Assembly: GCF_023887685.1 (NCBI RefSeq) | Contig: NZ_JAMWMR010000019.1 | Coordinates: forward strand, 79,891 to 143,890 | Origin: Streptomyces macrolidinus | GTDB lineage: Bacteria; Actinomycetota; Actinomycetes; Streptomycetales; Streptomycetaceae | Direction: 5' to 3' | DNA length: 64,000 nt | Part shown: piece by piece, positions 43,009 to 51,107 of the stretch | Position numbering within the stretch: the first letter of the stretch is position 1 | How the letters are laid out: each line of letters opens with the position of its first letter | Position numbers and translations under genes: made by a program | The notes under the pieces: model-generated | Told to the model about the DNA's origin: nothing | The model's database searches: none | Seen by the model: the letters and a program-made list of their open reading frames with translations, nothing else

Positions 43009-43728
43009 GTGTCGCACGTACTGAACCTGTGGCGTCAACAGCTGGGAGCGGTGCCCGACTCGGTCTGGCGGCGCACCGATCTCCAGGTGCTGATCCTCGC
43101 CGAGACCGGGCTCACGGACCTCCCGCCCGAGATCGGCCGACTGCTCCGGCTGACCACCCTGGACCTCGGCCACAACCGCCTCGCCTCGGTGCCCGACGCG
43201 CTCGGTGACCTGGCCGGGCTCAGCGACTTCCTCTATCTGCACGACAACGACCTGACCGAGATACCCGACGCCCTGGGCAAGCTGACGCGGCTGCGCTACC
43301 TCAACGTCGGCGAGAACTCCCTGACGGTGCTGCCCGAGGCCCTCGGCCGGATGACCGGGCTGATCGAGCTGAGGGCGCAGTTCAACCGGCTGACCACGCT
43401 GCCCGACAGCATCGGCCGACTGCACCGGCTGCGCGAACTCTGGCTCCGGGGCAACGCGATCGAACGCCTGCCGTCGTCCCTGGCCGACCTCCACGACCTG
43501 CGCCACCTGGACCTGCGGGAGAACGCCCTGGCCGAGCTTCCGCAGGTGCTGGCCGGGCTGCCCCGGCTGCGCCAGCTCGACGTACGCGGCAACCGCCTCA
43601 CGCACCTGCCGGACTGGGTCCTCGACCTGCCCGTGCTGGAGAAGCTGGACCTGCGCTGGAACGCCTGCGCGCCTGCTCCGTCGCTGCTGGCCGAGCTGGA
43701 GCGGCGGGGGTGTGTCGTCCTCCTGTAG
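43009..43728 (+). CDS. leucine-rich-repeat protein
   Basis: The 239-aa protein is almost entirely LRRs of 23 residues with consensus LxxLxLxxNxLxxLPxxLxxL. About eight repeats are visible between residues 25 and 215, for example LTTLDLGHNRLASVPDALGD and LRYLNVGENSLTVLPEALGR. There is no signal peptide, membrane helix or attached catalytic domain, so it is cytoplasmic and probably a protein-binding scaffold. GTG 43009 has GAGGGGAGCG 5 bases upstream. It stands alone after the two-component genes. The partner is unknown. Confidence 0.9.
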   Translation: MSHVLNLWRQQLGAVPDSVWRRTDLQVLILAETGLTDLPPEIGRLLRLTTLDLGHNRLASVPDALGDLAGLSDFLYLHDNDLTEIPDALGKLTRLRYLNVGENSLTVLPEALGRMTGLIELRAQFNRLTTLPDSIGRLHRLRELWLRGNAIERLPSSLADLHDLRHLDLRENALAELPQVLAGLPRLRQLDVRGNRLTHLPDWVLDLPVLEKLDLRWNACAPAPSLLAELERRGCVVLL

Positions 43729-43774
43729 AGGCGTCGTTCTCCTGCAGACCGCGAGCCGTCACGGGCGAGAGAGG

Positions 43775-44458
43775 TCAGTGCCTCGTCAGTTCCGTGAGAG
43801 GCAGCGTGTGCTGGGTGTGGACCGCCTTCGCCTGGAGGTAGCGGACGTTGTGGGCCGTGGTGAAGACGCCCGTGGGAACGCGGTCGACGACCGTGAGGCC
43901 CAGGGAGCGGAGTTGGGAGGCCTTGTCGGGGTTGTTGGAGAGCAGGTCCAGGGACTCGATGCCGAGGACGCGCAGCATCTGCGCGGCGGCCGTGTAGTCA
44001 CGGGCGTCCTCCGGCAGCCCGAGCGCGGCGTTCGCCTCGTACGTGTCCAGGCCCTGGTCCTGGAGCGCGTAGGCGTCGAGCTTGTTGTAGAGGCCGATAC
44101 CGCGGCCCTCCTGACGGAGGTAGAGCAGCACGCCGCCCCGGTCGGCGATGCGCTGTACCGCCTCGCGCAGTTGGGGACCGCAGTCGCAGCGGGCCGAGCC
44201 GAGGACGTCGCCGGTCAGGCACTCGGAGTGCAGCCGCACCAGCGGGGCGCGGTCGGCGGCGGGTTCGCCGAGGACCACCGCCACATGCTCCTGGCCGTCG
44301 GCAAGGCCGTGGAAGGTGACCAGGTCGGCCGTGACGGTGCAGTCGTCGCCGAAGCGGAGCGGGACCGTCACGCGGGTGCGGACCGTGGCGGCGGGGAGGG
44401 CGGCCGGGTCGCCGCTGCCGGCGGCACCGGACGCCGTGGTGTCGCGGGGGTCGCACAT
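43775..44458 (-). CDS. ribA: GTP cyclohydrolase II, stand-alone
   Basis: The enzyme opens GTP to 2,5-diamino-6-ribosylamino-pyrimidinone phosphate, the first step toward riboflavin and related deazaflavins. The 227-aa product has zinc ligands in HSECLTGDVLGSARCDCGPQL (two Cys of CDC plus an upstream Cys) and the catalytic segment LLYLRQEGRGIGLYNK, then YALQDQGLDTYEAN. There is no RibB (DHBP synthase) domain, unlike the bifunctional RibBA of the main riboflavin operon. It is divergent from a reductase-deaminase gene, which implies a shared small pathway. ATG 44458 starts MCDPRDTTAS. Confidence 0.93.
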   Translation of the reverse strand: MCDPRDTTASGAAGSGDPAALPAATVRTRVTVPLRFGDDCTVTADLVTFHGLADGQEHVAVVLGEPAADRAPLVRLHSECLTGDVLGSARCDCGPQLREAVQRIADRGGVLLYLRQEGRGIGLYNKLDAYALQDQGLDTYEANAALGLPEDARDYTAAAQMLRVLGIESLDLLSNNPDKASQLRSLGLTVVDRVPTGVFTTAHNVRYLQAKAVHTQHTLPLTELTRH

Positions 44459-44613
44459 GTCGGTCGTCCTTGTCCGGGCCGGTGGGTAGCGGGTGCCGAG
44501 GATGCGCCCCCATGCTTCCGCTGTGCGGCACCCCTCGGTCGGAGACTGTAATCAACCGCCCGGGAGGCGACCGCCCGAGCCCGCCCGAACCCCGACCACT
44601 GGAGCGCGACCCC

Positions 44614-45762
44614 ATGGCCCACCCCTACGTGCTGTTGTCCGCCGCCGTCTCCCTCGACGGCTTCCTGGACGACACCGGACCCGAGCGGCTCCTGCTGTCC
44701 GGGCCGGAGGACTTCGACCGGGTCGACGAGGTACGGGCGGACAGCGACGCGATCCTCGTCGGCGCGGGCACGCTGCGCAGCGACAACCCGCGCCTGCTGG
44801 TCGCCTCCGCCGAGCGGCGCGCGGCCCGGGTCGCCGCCGGGCGCCCGGAACACCCGCTGAAGGTCACGGTCAGCGCGTCCGGCGACCTCGACCCCACGGC
44901 CCGGTTCTGGCACACGGGCGGCGCGAAGATCGCCTACACGACGGACGAGGGCGCCCGGCGGCTGCGGGAGCTGCTGCCGACGGACGTGGAGGTGGCCCCG
45001 CTCGGCCCCGCCGTGGAGTGGGCGGTCGTGCTCGCGCACCTCGGGGACGTCAAGGGCGTACGGCGGCTGATGGTCGAGGGCGGCGGGCACGTGCATACAC
45101 GGTTGCTCCAGCAGGGGCTCGCGGACGAGCTGCGGCTGGCGGTGGCGCCGCTGTTCGTCGGAGAGGCGGACGCGCCGCGGATGTTCGGGCCCGGGGCGTA
45201 TCCGCCGGGCCGGATGCGGCTGCTGGAGACCCGGCCGGTCGGGGACGTCGTCCTGCTGCGGTACGTCCCCACGGCGCCCGGTACCGGGAGATCGGCCGTC
45301 GCCGCCGACCGGCGATGGCTGCGGACGGCCTGCGAACTGGCCGCGCAGTGTCCGCCCTCCCGTACGGCCTTCAGCGTCGGCGCGGTGATCGTCGCGGCCG
45401 ACGGCACGGAGCTGGCGCGGGCGCACTCCCGGGAGGGCGGCGACCCCGTCGTCCACGCGGAGGAGGCGGCGCTGGCGAAGCTCGACCCGGCGGACCCCCG
45501 GCTGGCCACCGCCACCGTGTACAGCAGCCTGGAGCCGTGCACCCGCCGCGCCTCCCGGCCCGCGCCCTGCGCCCGGCTGATCCTCGACGCCGGGGTACGA
45601 CGGGTGGTCACGGCATGGCGCGAGCCGGACACGTTCGTCGCGTCGGCCGACGGGAGCGGGGCGCTCACGGCCCAGGGAGTGGACGTGGTGCTCCTGCCGG
45701 AGTGCGAGCGGCGGGCGAAGGCCCCGAACGCCCATCTGCTCTCCCCGCCCGACCGCTCCTGA
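44614..45762 (+). CDS. reductase-deaminase fusion, RibD domains in reversed order
   Basis: The 382-aa protein has an N-terminal RibD_C/DHFR-like reductase domain: YVLLSAAVSLDGFLDDTGPE, SDAILVGAGTLRSDNPRL and LMVEGGGHVHTRLL (about 1-220). A C-terminal zinc deaminase domain follows with HAEEAAL (near 288) and SLEPCTRRASRPAPC (near 315), an HAE...PCx9C site. Classical RibD has the deaminase first. With the divergent ribA it could carry GTP to 5-amino-6-ribitylaminouracil phosphate. ATG 44614 has GGAG 9 bases upstream. The reaction is inferred from domains only. Confidence 0.85.
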   Translation: MAHPYVLLSAAVSLDGFLDDTGPERLLLSGPEDFDRVDEVRADSDAILVGAGTLRSDNPRLLVASAERRAARVAAGRPEHPLKVTVSASGDLDPTARFWHTGGAKIAYTTDEGARRLRELLPTDVEVAPLGPAVEWAVVLAHLGDVKGVRRLMVEGGGHVHTRLLQQGLADELRLAVAPLFVGEADAPRMFGPGAYPPGRMRLLETRPVGDVVLLRYVPTAPGTGRSAVAADRRWLRTACELAAQCPPSRTAFSVGAVIVAADGTELARAHSREGGDPVVHAEEAALAKLDPADPRLATATVYSSLEPCTRRASRPAPCARLILDAGVRRVVTAWREPDTFVASADGSGALTAQGVDVVLLPECERRAKAPNAHLLSPPDRS

Positions 45763-45849
45763 CCTGGCACCGGCGCCCCCCGGACGGGGTGAAACCGCAG
45801 GTGAGAGTGGGGGAGCGAGATACGTGCACGAGGTGCCCCGCGGATGACG

Positions 45850-45855
45850 TACACT
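45850..45855 (+). promoter_or_regulatory. -10 element of initiator tRNA gene
   Basis: TACACT lies 12 bases before the mature 5' end of the initiator tRNA. Confidence 0.5.
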
Positions 45856-45866
45856 TGAATCACCGA

Positions 45867-45940
45867 CGCGGGGTGGAGCAGCTCGGTAGCTCGCTGGGCT
45901 CATAACCCAGAGGTCGCAGGTTCAAATCCTGTCCCCGCTA
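45867..45940 (+). tRNA. initiator tRNA-Met (CAT anticodon)
   Basis: CGCGGGGTGGAGCAGCTCGG begins with an unpaired C1 (opposite T72). The anticodon stem ends in three G-C pairs (GGGCTCATAACCC), the hallmark of bacterial initiator tRNA. Discriminator A; CCA is not encoded. Confidence 0.97.
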
Positions 45941-46220
45941 CTGATCGCCGAGGGCCGGAATCCGAAAGGGTTCCGGCCCTCGGCGCGTTCGCCCTTCGCA
46001 CCCTTGATCACCATCAGTCACGTTGCGTAAGCGAACGGAACCGCTCCGCACAGCAACTGACGCTTCATCAGGCTCGAGAGACCGGTGACACGTGGTCAAC
46101 TCGCCCTACTTCCACCGCTCGTGAGGCGAAAGTCCTGGCCAACGGGATCGATGATCTGTCCGAGCAACTTGGAATACGACCCTCGCGTCTATTAACGTTC
46201 GATAACGCAGCGCGGTCGTC

Positions 46221-46391
46221 CCAGCCGTCACCCGAGGCGGCTCCGTGCGCGTGTGCCGAATCCCGTAAGGGAACCGGGGAACCACCACTTTGGGGTGAAT
46301 CGGGCGGATGCCGCCGTGGCAGCACGGCAGGCACAGAACCCGTAGGAGACCTTCCTGCTCCGAACCCGTCAGCTAACCCGGTAGGCGAGAC
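46221..46391 (+). promoter_or_regulatory. c-di-AMP riboswitch (ydaO-yuaA)
   Basis: Conserved ydaO blocks appear in order: CCGAATCCCGTAAGGGAACC (46256-46275), GGGGAACCACC, TTTGGGGTGAATCGGGCG (near 46290-46307), GGAGACCTTCCTGCTCCGAA (near 46344-46363) and CCCGTCAGCTAACCCGGTAG GCGAGA (near 46365-46390). Known ydaO RNAs bind cyclic di-AMP and turn expression off. In Streptomyces they precede cell-wall hydrolase genes, as here. The M23 start codon is 23 bases downstream of the last block. Confidence 0.95.
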
Positions 46392-46413
46392 GGAAGGAAA
46401 GGAGTGCGCCCGC

Positions 46414-47484
46414 GTGGCGTCCAACCGGTCTGCCCAGAGCACGTCGTTCGCCCCCGAGGACACCCAGCCGTACGGCTTCGCGGCCCGCGACGACGAGGGC
46501 CCCTGGGAAGAGTGGAGTCCTTCGGAGGAGTCCGTCCGCCCCGTCCGCGGCAGGCACCGCGTCGGCAAGCAGCGCGGCGGCGGCCTCGCGCGCAGCTCCA
46601 CCGTTCTCGGCGTCGGCGTCATAGCCGCCGTCGGCGCGGGAGGCATGGCCACCGCGCAGACCGGCAAGCCGCCGGTGTCGATCTCCCTGCCGGACATGCC
46701 CTCGTCCCTGCCCGACATCTCCTCGGTCACGGACTCCGCCAAGTCGCTCATCGGCCAGGACGACGACACCCCCGTGGACACGGCCACCCCCCTCAGCGAG
46801 GTCGGGCTGACCAGCGCCGCCTCGGGCAGCGCGGACGCGGGCGAGGCGCTGCGCGCCCGGATCATGCAGCAGGCCGAGTCCCAGCAGGACCAGGTCGACC
46901 AGGCTGCCGCGCGTGCCGAGCAGGAGGCCGCCGCGAAGAAGGCCGCCGAGGCCGCGGCCCAGGCGCAGGACGAAGCGAAGGCCAAGGCCGCCGCCGAGAA
47001 GAAGAAGGCCGAGGAGGCCAAGAAGAAGGCGGAGGAAGAGGCCCGCAAGAAGGCCGAGGAGGAGCGCCTGGCCAAGCTGGCCAAGCAGTACTCCCTGCCG
47101 ACCTCCTCGTACACGCTGACCTCCCACTACGGTGACGCCGGCAGCATGTGGTCCTCCGGCCACCACACCGGCCTCGACTTCGCCGCGCCCACGGGCACGC
47201 TCCTCAAGGCGATCCACACGGGCACCGTCACCGAGGCCGGCTGGGCCGGGGCGTACGGCTACCGCACGGTCCTCACCCTCGAGGACGGCACCGAACTCTG
47301 GTACTGCCACCAGTCCTCGATCAGCGTCAGCGTCGGGCAGAAGGTCAACACCGGCGATGTCATCGGGCGCGTGGGCGCGACCGGCAACGTGACCGGTCCG
47401 CATCTGCATCTGGAGGTCCACGCGAGCGGCGGCGACGCGATCGACCCGCTGGCGTGGCTGCAGAACAAGGGCATCAACCCCTGA
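46414..47484 (+). CDS. M23-family peptidoglycan endopeptidase
   Basis: The enzyme cleaves peptide cross-links in the wall, probably during growth or germination. The 356-aa product has a charged N-terminus and a hydrophobic signal/anchor (STVLGVGVIAAVGAGGMATAQ, about 62-83). A long Ala/Glu/Lys coiled coil (about 150-215) is followed by the LytM domain with zinc ligands HHTGLDFAAPTG and HLHLEVH (near residues 250 and 330). GTG 46414 has AAGGAG 10 bases upstream. It is controlled by the c-di-AMP riboswitch just upstream. Its 3' end is triplicated as a 23-bp repeat. Confidence 0.94.
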   Translation: MASNRSAQSTSFAPEDTQPYGFAARDDEGPWEEWSPSEESVRPVRGRHRVGKQRGGGLARSSTVLGVGVIAAVGAGGMATAQTGKPPVSISLPDMPSSLPDISSVTDSAKSLIGQDDDTPVDTATPLSEVGLTSAASGSADAGEALRARIMQQAESQQDQVDQAAARAEQEAAAKKAAEAAAQAQDEAKAKAAAEKKKAEEAKKKAEEEARKKAEEERLAKLAKQYSLPTSSYTLTSHYGDAGSMWSSGHHTGLDFAAPTGTLLKAIHTGTVTEAGWAGAYGYRTVLTLEDGTELWYCHQSSISVSVGQKVNTGDVIGRVGATGNVTGPHLHLEVHASGGDAIDPLAWLQNKGINP

Positions 47485-47535
47485 GAACCAAGGGCATCGG
47501 CCCCTGAGAATCAAGGGCATCAACCCCTGAGCGCC
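47467..47535 (+). repeat. 23-bp tandem repeat of the M23 gene's 3' end
   Basis: AAGGGCATCAACCCCTGAGA repeats at 47467, 47490 and 47513 (the middle copy has GG for AA). Each copy contains the stop codon TGA in the same phrase, so only the first is translated. Confidence 0.9.
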
Positions 47536-47571
47536 GGGCCCGAGCCCGCACGCCTGTTCAACCTCTGATCC

Positions 47572-47613
47572 CCGGCGGTCCTGACGGCTACCCCCCGACG
47601 TCAGGGCTGCCGG
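47572..47613 (+). terminator. terminator of the M23 gene
   Basis: CCGGCGGTCCTGACG (47572-47586) pairs with CGTCAGGGCTGCCGG (47599-47613), 15 pairs including two wobbles. Confidence 0.75.
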
Positions 47614-47713
47614 TCACGCGTTCCCGCACCGACACCGCGCCCGCCCGCCGCGTTTACGGGAACTTTGCCCCGTACCGGAAGTGATCGATCCGATGGGGGC
47701 GTTGACTACGGTC

Positions 47714-48658
47714 ATGACTTCTCTTCGCAAGCTCGGCTCCTCCGACATCGAGGTCTTCCCGCTCTCGCTCGGCGGCAACGTCTTCGGCTGGACCGCCGAC
47801 GAGGCGCAGTCCTTCGCGGTGCTCGACGCGTACACGGCGGCCGGCGGCAACTTCGTCGACACGGCCGACATGTACTCGGCCTGGGTCGACGGCAACCAGG
47901 GCGGCGAGTCCGAGACCGTCATCGGCAACTGGACGAAGGCGCGCGGCAACCGCTCCGACGTCGTCATCGCCACCAAGGTCGGCCGGCACCCCGCGCACAT
48001 GGGGCTCGCCGCCGACACCATCAAGGCCGCGGCCGACGCGTCCCTGCGCCGCCTCGGCACCGACTACATCGACCTCTACTACACGCACTTCGACGAGCCG
48101 GAGACCCCGGTCGAGGAGATCATCGGCGCGCTCGACGACCTGGTGAAGGCGGGCAAGGTGCGCGCCATCGGCGCCTCCAACATCTCCGCCGCCCGCCTCC
48201 AGGAGTCCCTGGACTTCTCCGACCGGGAGGGCCTGGCGCGGTACGTGGCGCTCCAGCCGCACTACAACCTGGTCTCCCGTGAGACGTACGAGGGGGAGCT
48301 GTCGGACGTCGCCTCTCGCGCGGGCCTCGCGGCCGTCCCGTACTACTCCCTCGCCTCCGGCTTCCTGACCGGCAAGTACCGGCCGGGCACCACGGTGGAC
48401 TCCGCGCGCGCGGAAGGCGCGGGCAAGCACCTGGAGACCGAGCGCGGACGCCGCGTGCTCGCGGCCCTCGACGAGGTCGCGCAGGAGCGCAGCGCGCAGG
48501 TCGCGACGGTGGCGCTCGCGTGGCTGGCGGCACAGCCGACGGTCGTGGCACCGATCGCCTCCGCCCGTACGGTCGAGCAACTGCCCGCGCTGCTGGCGGT
48601 GCGGGACCTGACGCTGACGGACCAGGAGCTGAAGCTCCTCACGGAGGCGTCCGCGTAG
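47714..48658 (+). CDS. aldo/keto reductase
   Basis: The 314-aa NADPH-dependent (beta/alpha)8 oxidoreductase has the catalytic tetrad: Asp and Tyr in FVDTADMYS (about 50-57), Lys in VVIATKVGR (near 85) and His in YYTHFDEP (near 118). NADP-binding PYYSLASGFLTGKYRPG and SARTVEQL follow. Substrate is unknown. ATG 47714 gives MTSLRKLGSSDIEV. Its stop lies only 13 bases from the stop of the convergent PrsW gene. Confidence 0.93.
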   Translation: MTSLRKLGSSDIEVFPLSLGGNVFGWTADEAQSFAVLDAYTAAGGNFVDTADMYSAWVDGNQGGESETVIGNWTKARGNRSDVVIATKVGRHPAHMGLAADTIKAAADASLRRLGTDYIDLYYTHFDEPETPVEEIIGALDDLVKAGKVRAIGASNISAARLQESLDFSDREGLARYVALQPHYNLVSRETYEGELSDVASRAGLAAVPYYSLASGFLTGKYRPGTTVDSARAEGAGKHLETERGRRVLAALDEVAQERSAQVATVALAWLAAQPTVVAPIASARTVEQLPALLAVRDLTLTDQELKLLTEASA

Positions 48659-48671
48659 CTCCGTCGAGGTC

Positions 48672-50003
48672 TCAGCCCTGTGAGCGGTACGGGTTGTACC
48701 CGGGGTGCCCGGCAGGGGGTGCCGTCTGCCACGCGGGTGGTGCCCCGGTCGCCGGGGTGTAACCGTAGCCCCACACCGGCCTCGGGGCCGCGGCGCGCGC
48801 GGCGTACGCCAGCGCGGGCAGCGCCACGCCCCGTCGCGCCCACATCCCGGTGAGCAACTCCCGTTCCCGTACGGCGAAGTCGGCCGCCGCCCGGCCCCGG
48901 CGCCCCTGGCGGCGCAGGAACGCCAGCGATGTCGCGTACGCCTCGTACTCCGCGACCGAGCGCGCCGCCGCCTTCCCGAAGTGGCGTCCCGCGTACTCCC
49001 GGGCCAGCTTCCGCGCCCGCATGGAGCCGAGGGCGAACGGCTCCCCGGGCCCCAGCCAGCCGGCGGCCACGTACGCGGGCAGTTCCTCGCGCACGGTCCG
49101 CAGCTCCCGCTGCCGTGTCCAGATCACCAGCCAGGTCAGGAGCCCGAACGCGGGCACCATGAACGCCCCGTACACCGCGAAGAACCCGAACTGGCCGAAG
49201 GACGCGGACCCGTTCCACAGGGAGTGCATGCTCATGGCGAGCAGCAGGCCGGCGAGCGGCACCAGGATCCGGCGTACGCGGTGGCGTTCGGACGAGAGCG
49301 CGGCGATACCGACACCGATGCCGGTGAGCACGGTGAACAGCGGATGCGCGAAGGGCGACATCACCACGCGGACGAAGAACGTCGCGGCCGTCACGGACGC
49401 CAGCCCGCGCCCGCCGCTGAGCTGGTCCGTGCCGAAGGCCGTGCCCAGATAGAGGATGTTCTCGGTGAAGGCGAAGCCGGTCGCGGTGACCCCGGCTATC
49501 ACCACCCCGTCGACGATCCCGGTGAAGTCCCGCCTGCGGAAGAGGAAGACCAGCAGCACGGCGGCGGCCTTCGCGGACTCCTCGACGACGGGCGCGATGA
49601 CGGTGGCGCCGAGCGTGTCGGCGTTGCTCGGATCGGCGGTCGAGGTCGCTATCCACCGGGTCGCGAAGCTGTTGGCGACGATGGCGATGAGCGCGGCGGC
49701 GCACGCGCCCCACGCGAAGGCGAAGACCAGGTTGCGCCAGGGGCCCGGCTCGACCCGGTCCAGCCAGCGGAACGCGGCGACGAGCAGCGGTACGGGCAGG
49801 ACCGCGAGGCCCAGCCCGACCAGGAACCCCTCGGTGCCGGTCTGTTGCCGTACGAGGGCGAGGATGACGAGCCCGGAGAGCGCGAGCAGCGTGATCAGCG
49901 CGCCGTAGCGCACCCATCGCTTCTGCCACCAGTGCGCGGGGCGGAACAGGCCCCCTCCGGCGTCGCCTTCGGGGTGCGTCGGATACGGGAGACCGGTGAC
50001 CAC
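48672..50003 (-). CDS. PrsW-family intramembrane metalloprotease
   Basis: PrsW-type proteases cleave membrane anti-sigma factors and other membrane substrates. The 443-aa product has about eight helices. The motif ATVIAPVVEESAKAAAVL carries the EExxx metal/catalytic glutamates (near 142-160). GFAFTENILYL (near 195) and a later MSMHSLWNG His (near 270) complete the family motifs. A soluble C-terminal tail with Tyr/Pro repeats follows. GTG 50003 is preceded on its strand by TAGGGT (50011-50016) exactly 7 bases upstream, so it is probably leaderless. The substrate is unknown. Confidence 0.92.
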   Translation of the reverse strand: MVTGLPYPTHPEGDAGGGLFRPAHWWQKRWVRYGALITLLALSGLVILALVRQQTGTEGFLVGLGLAVLPVPLLVAAFRWLDRVEPGPWRNLVFAFAWGACAAALIAIVANSFATRWIATSTADPSNADTLGATVIAPVVEESAKAAAVLLVFLFRRRDFTGIVDGVVIAGVTATGFAFTENILYLGTAFGTDQLSGGRGLASVTAATFFVRVVMSPFAHPLFTVLTGIGVGIAALSSERHRVRRILVPLAGLLLAMSMHSLWNGSASFGQFGFFAVYGAFMVPAFGLLTWLVIWTRQRELRTVREELPAYVAAGWLGPGEPFALGSMRARKLAREYAGRHFGKAAARSVAEYEAYATSLAFLRRQGRRGRAAADFAVRERELLTGMWARRGVALPALAYAARAAAPRPVWGYGYTPATGAPPAWQTAPPAGHPGYNPYRSQG

Positions 50004-50091
50004 GGCACCGACCCTAACGAGAGGAGGCGCCGTCCCGCGATGGTGGCCGGTGAACGGGGTGATCAAGCGGCTGAACGCGGGGCGTGGGCGT

Positions 50092-50934
50092 TCAGTCGGC
50101 GGACGGCCGGTCCGGGTGCGGTACGCGCCGGAAGAGCAGGTCGTTCACGACGTGGCCCTTGTCCAGGCCCTGGCCCTCGAAGCGGGTCAGCGGCCGGAAG
50201 GCGGGCCGGGGCGCGTAACCGCCGTCCGGCCGGGTGTTCTCGAAGTCGGGGTGCGCGGTGAGCACTTCGAGCATCTGCTCCGCGTACGGCTCCCAGTCCG
50301 TCGCGCAGTGCACCAGCGCGCCCGGCCGAAGGCGGGTCGCGGCCAGGGTGAGGAACTCGGGCTGGATGAGGCGCCGCTTGTGGTGGCGCTTCTTGGGCCA
50401 GGGGTCGGGGAAGTAGACGCGCAGTCCGTCGAGGCAGTCGGGTGCGAGCATCTCGCGCAGCAGGATGATCGCGTCACCGTTCGCGACGCGGACGTTGGCG
50501 AGGCCCGCCCGGTCGGCGAGGGCCAGCAGATTGCCCTGGCCCGGGGTGTGGACGTCGACGGCGAGGATGTTGGTGTCCGGGGCGTCGGCGGCCATCCGCG
50601 CGGTGGCCTCGCCCATGCCGAAGCCGATCTCCAGCACGACGGGGTTGCCGTTCCCGAACAGCTCGGCGAGGTCCACGACCCGCTGCCCGTCGATGTCCAG
50701 CCCCCACCGGGACCACAGCCGCTGCAACGCGTCCGCCTGCCCGGCCGTCACCCGGCTGCGGCGCGGCTGGAAGCTGCGGATCCGCCGCTCGAAGTGCGAT
50801 CCGGCGGGATCGGCCTGCGGCCCGTCGGGAAACCGCGGCTCGCCCTTGGCCCGCGACCCGCCGGGGACGCGCGGAGACAGACCACCGGCGGCGGTCTCAG
50901 GGGCAGCGGGAGCGAAGTCGAGGGAGTCAGACAC
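50092..50934 (-). CDS. trmB: tRNA (guanine-N7-)-methyltransferase
   Basis: TrmB methylates G46 in the tRNA variable loop using SAM. The 280-aa product has SAM-binding VLEIGFGMGEATARMA (near residue 103), ILAVDVHTPGQGNLL and the family signature RVYFPDPWPKKRHHKRRL (near 172-189). DWEPYAEQMLEVL follows. The first ~60 residues are an actinobacterial Pro/Gly-rich extension. GTG 50934 has GGAGG 6 bases upstream; ATG 50946 is an alternative. Confidence 0.95.
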   Translation of the reverse strand: MSDSLDFAPAAPETAAGGLSPRVPGGSRAKGEPRFPDGPQADPAGSHFERRIRSFQPRRSRVTAGQADALQRLWSRWGLDIDGQRVVDLAELFGNGNPVVLEIGFGMGEATARMAADAPDTNILAVDVHTPGQGNLLALADRAGLANVRVANGDAIILLREMLAPDCLDGLRVYFPDPWPKKRHHKRRLIQPEFLTLAATRLRPGALVHCATDWEPYAEQMLEVLTAHPDFENTRPDGGYAPRPAFRPLTRFEGQGLDKGHVVNDLLFRRVPHPDRPSAD

Positions 50935-51107
50935 AGTGCCCTCCATGGTACGGGGCCGTCGTCCGCGCCCGGGTCGTGCTGCGGTTCCGGGGGCAGGGGC
51001 CGGGCTGGTCATGGTCCAGCACCGCCCACACACTGGTCCAGCACCGCCCACACCCGTCGGGCGACCTTCCGGCCGTTGGACCGGGCGGCGGGCGGGGCGG
51101 GAGCTGT

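Noticed and set aside
44459..44613. FMN riboswitch between ribA and the reductase-deaminase gene
   Set aside because: The conserved RFN-element blocks (AGGATATGCTTCGGGGC-like) are not present.
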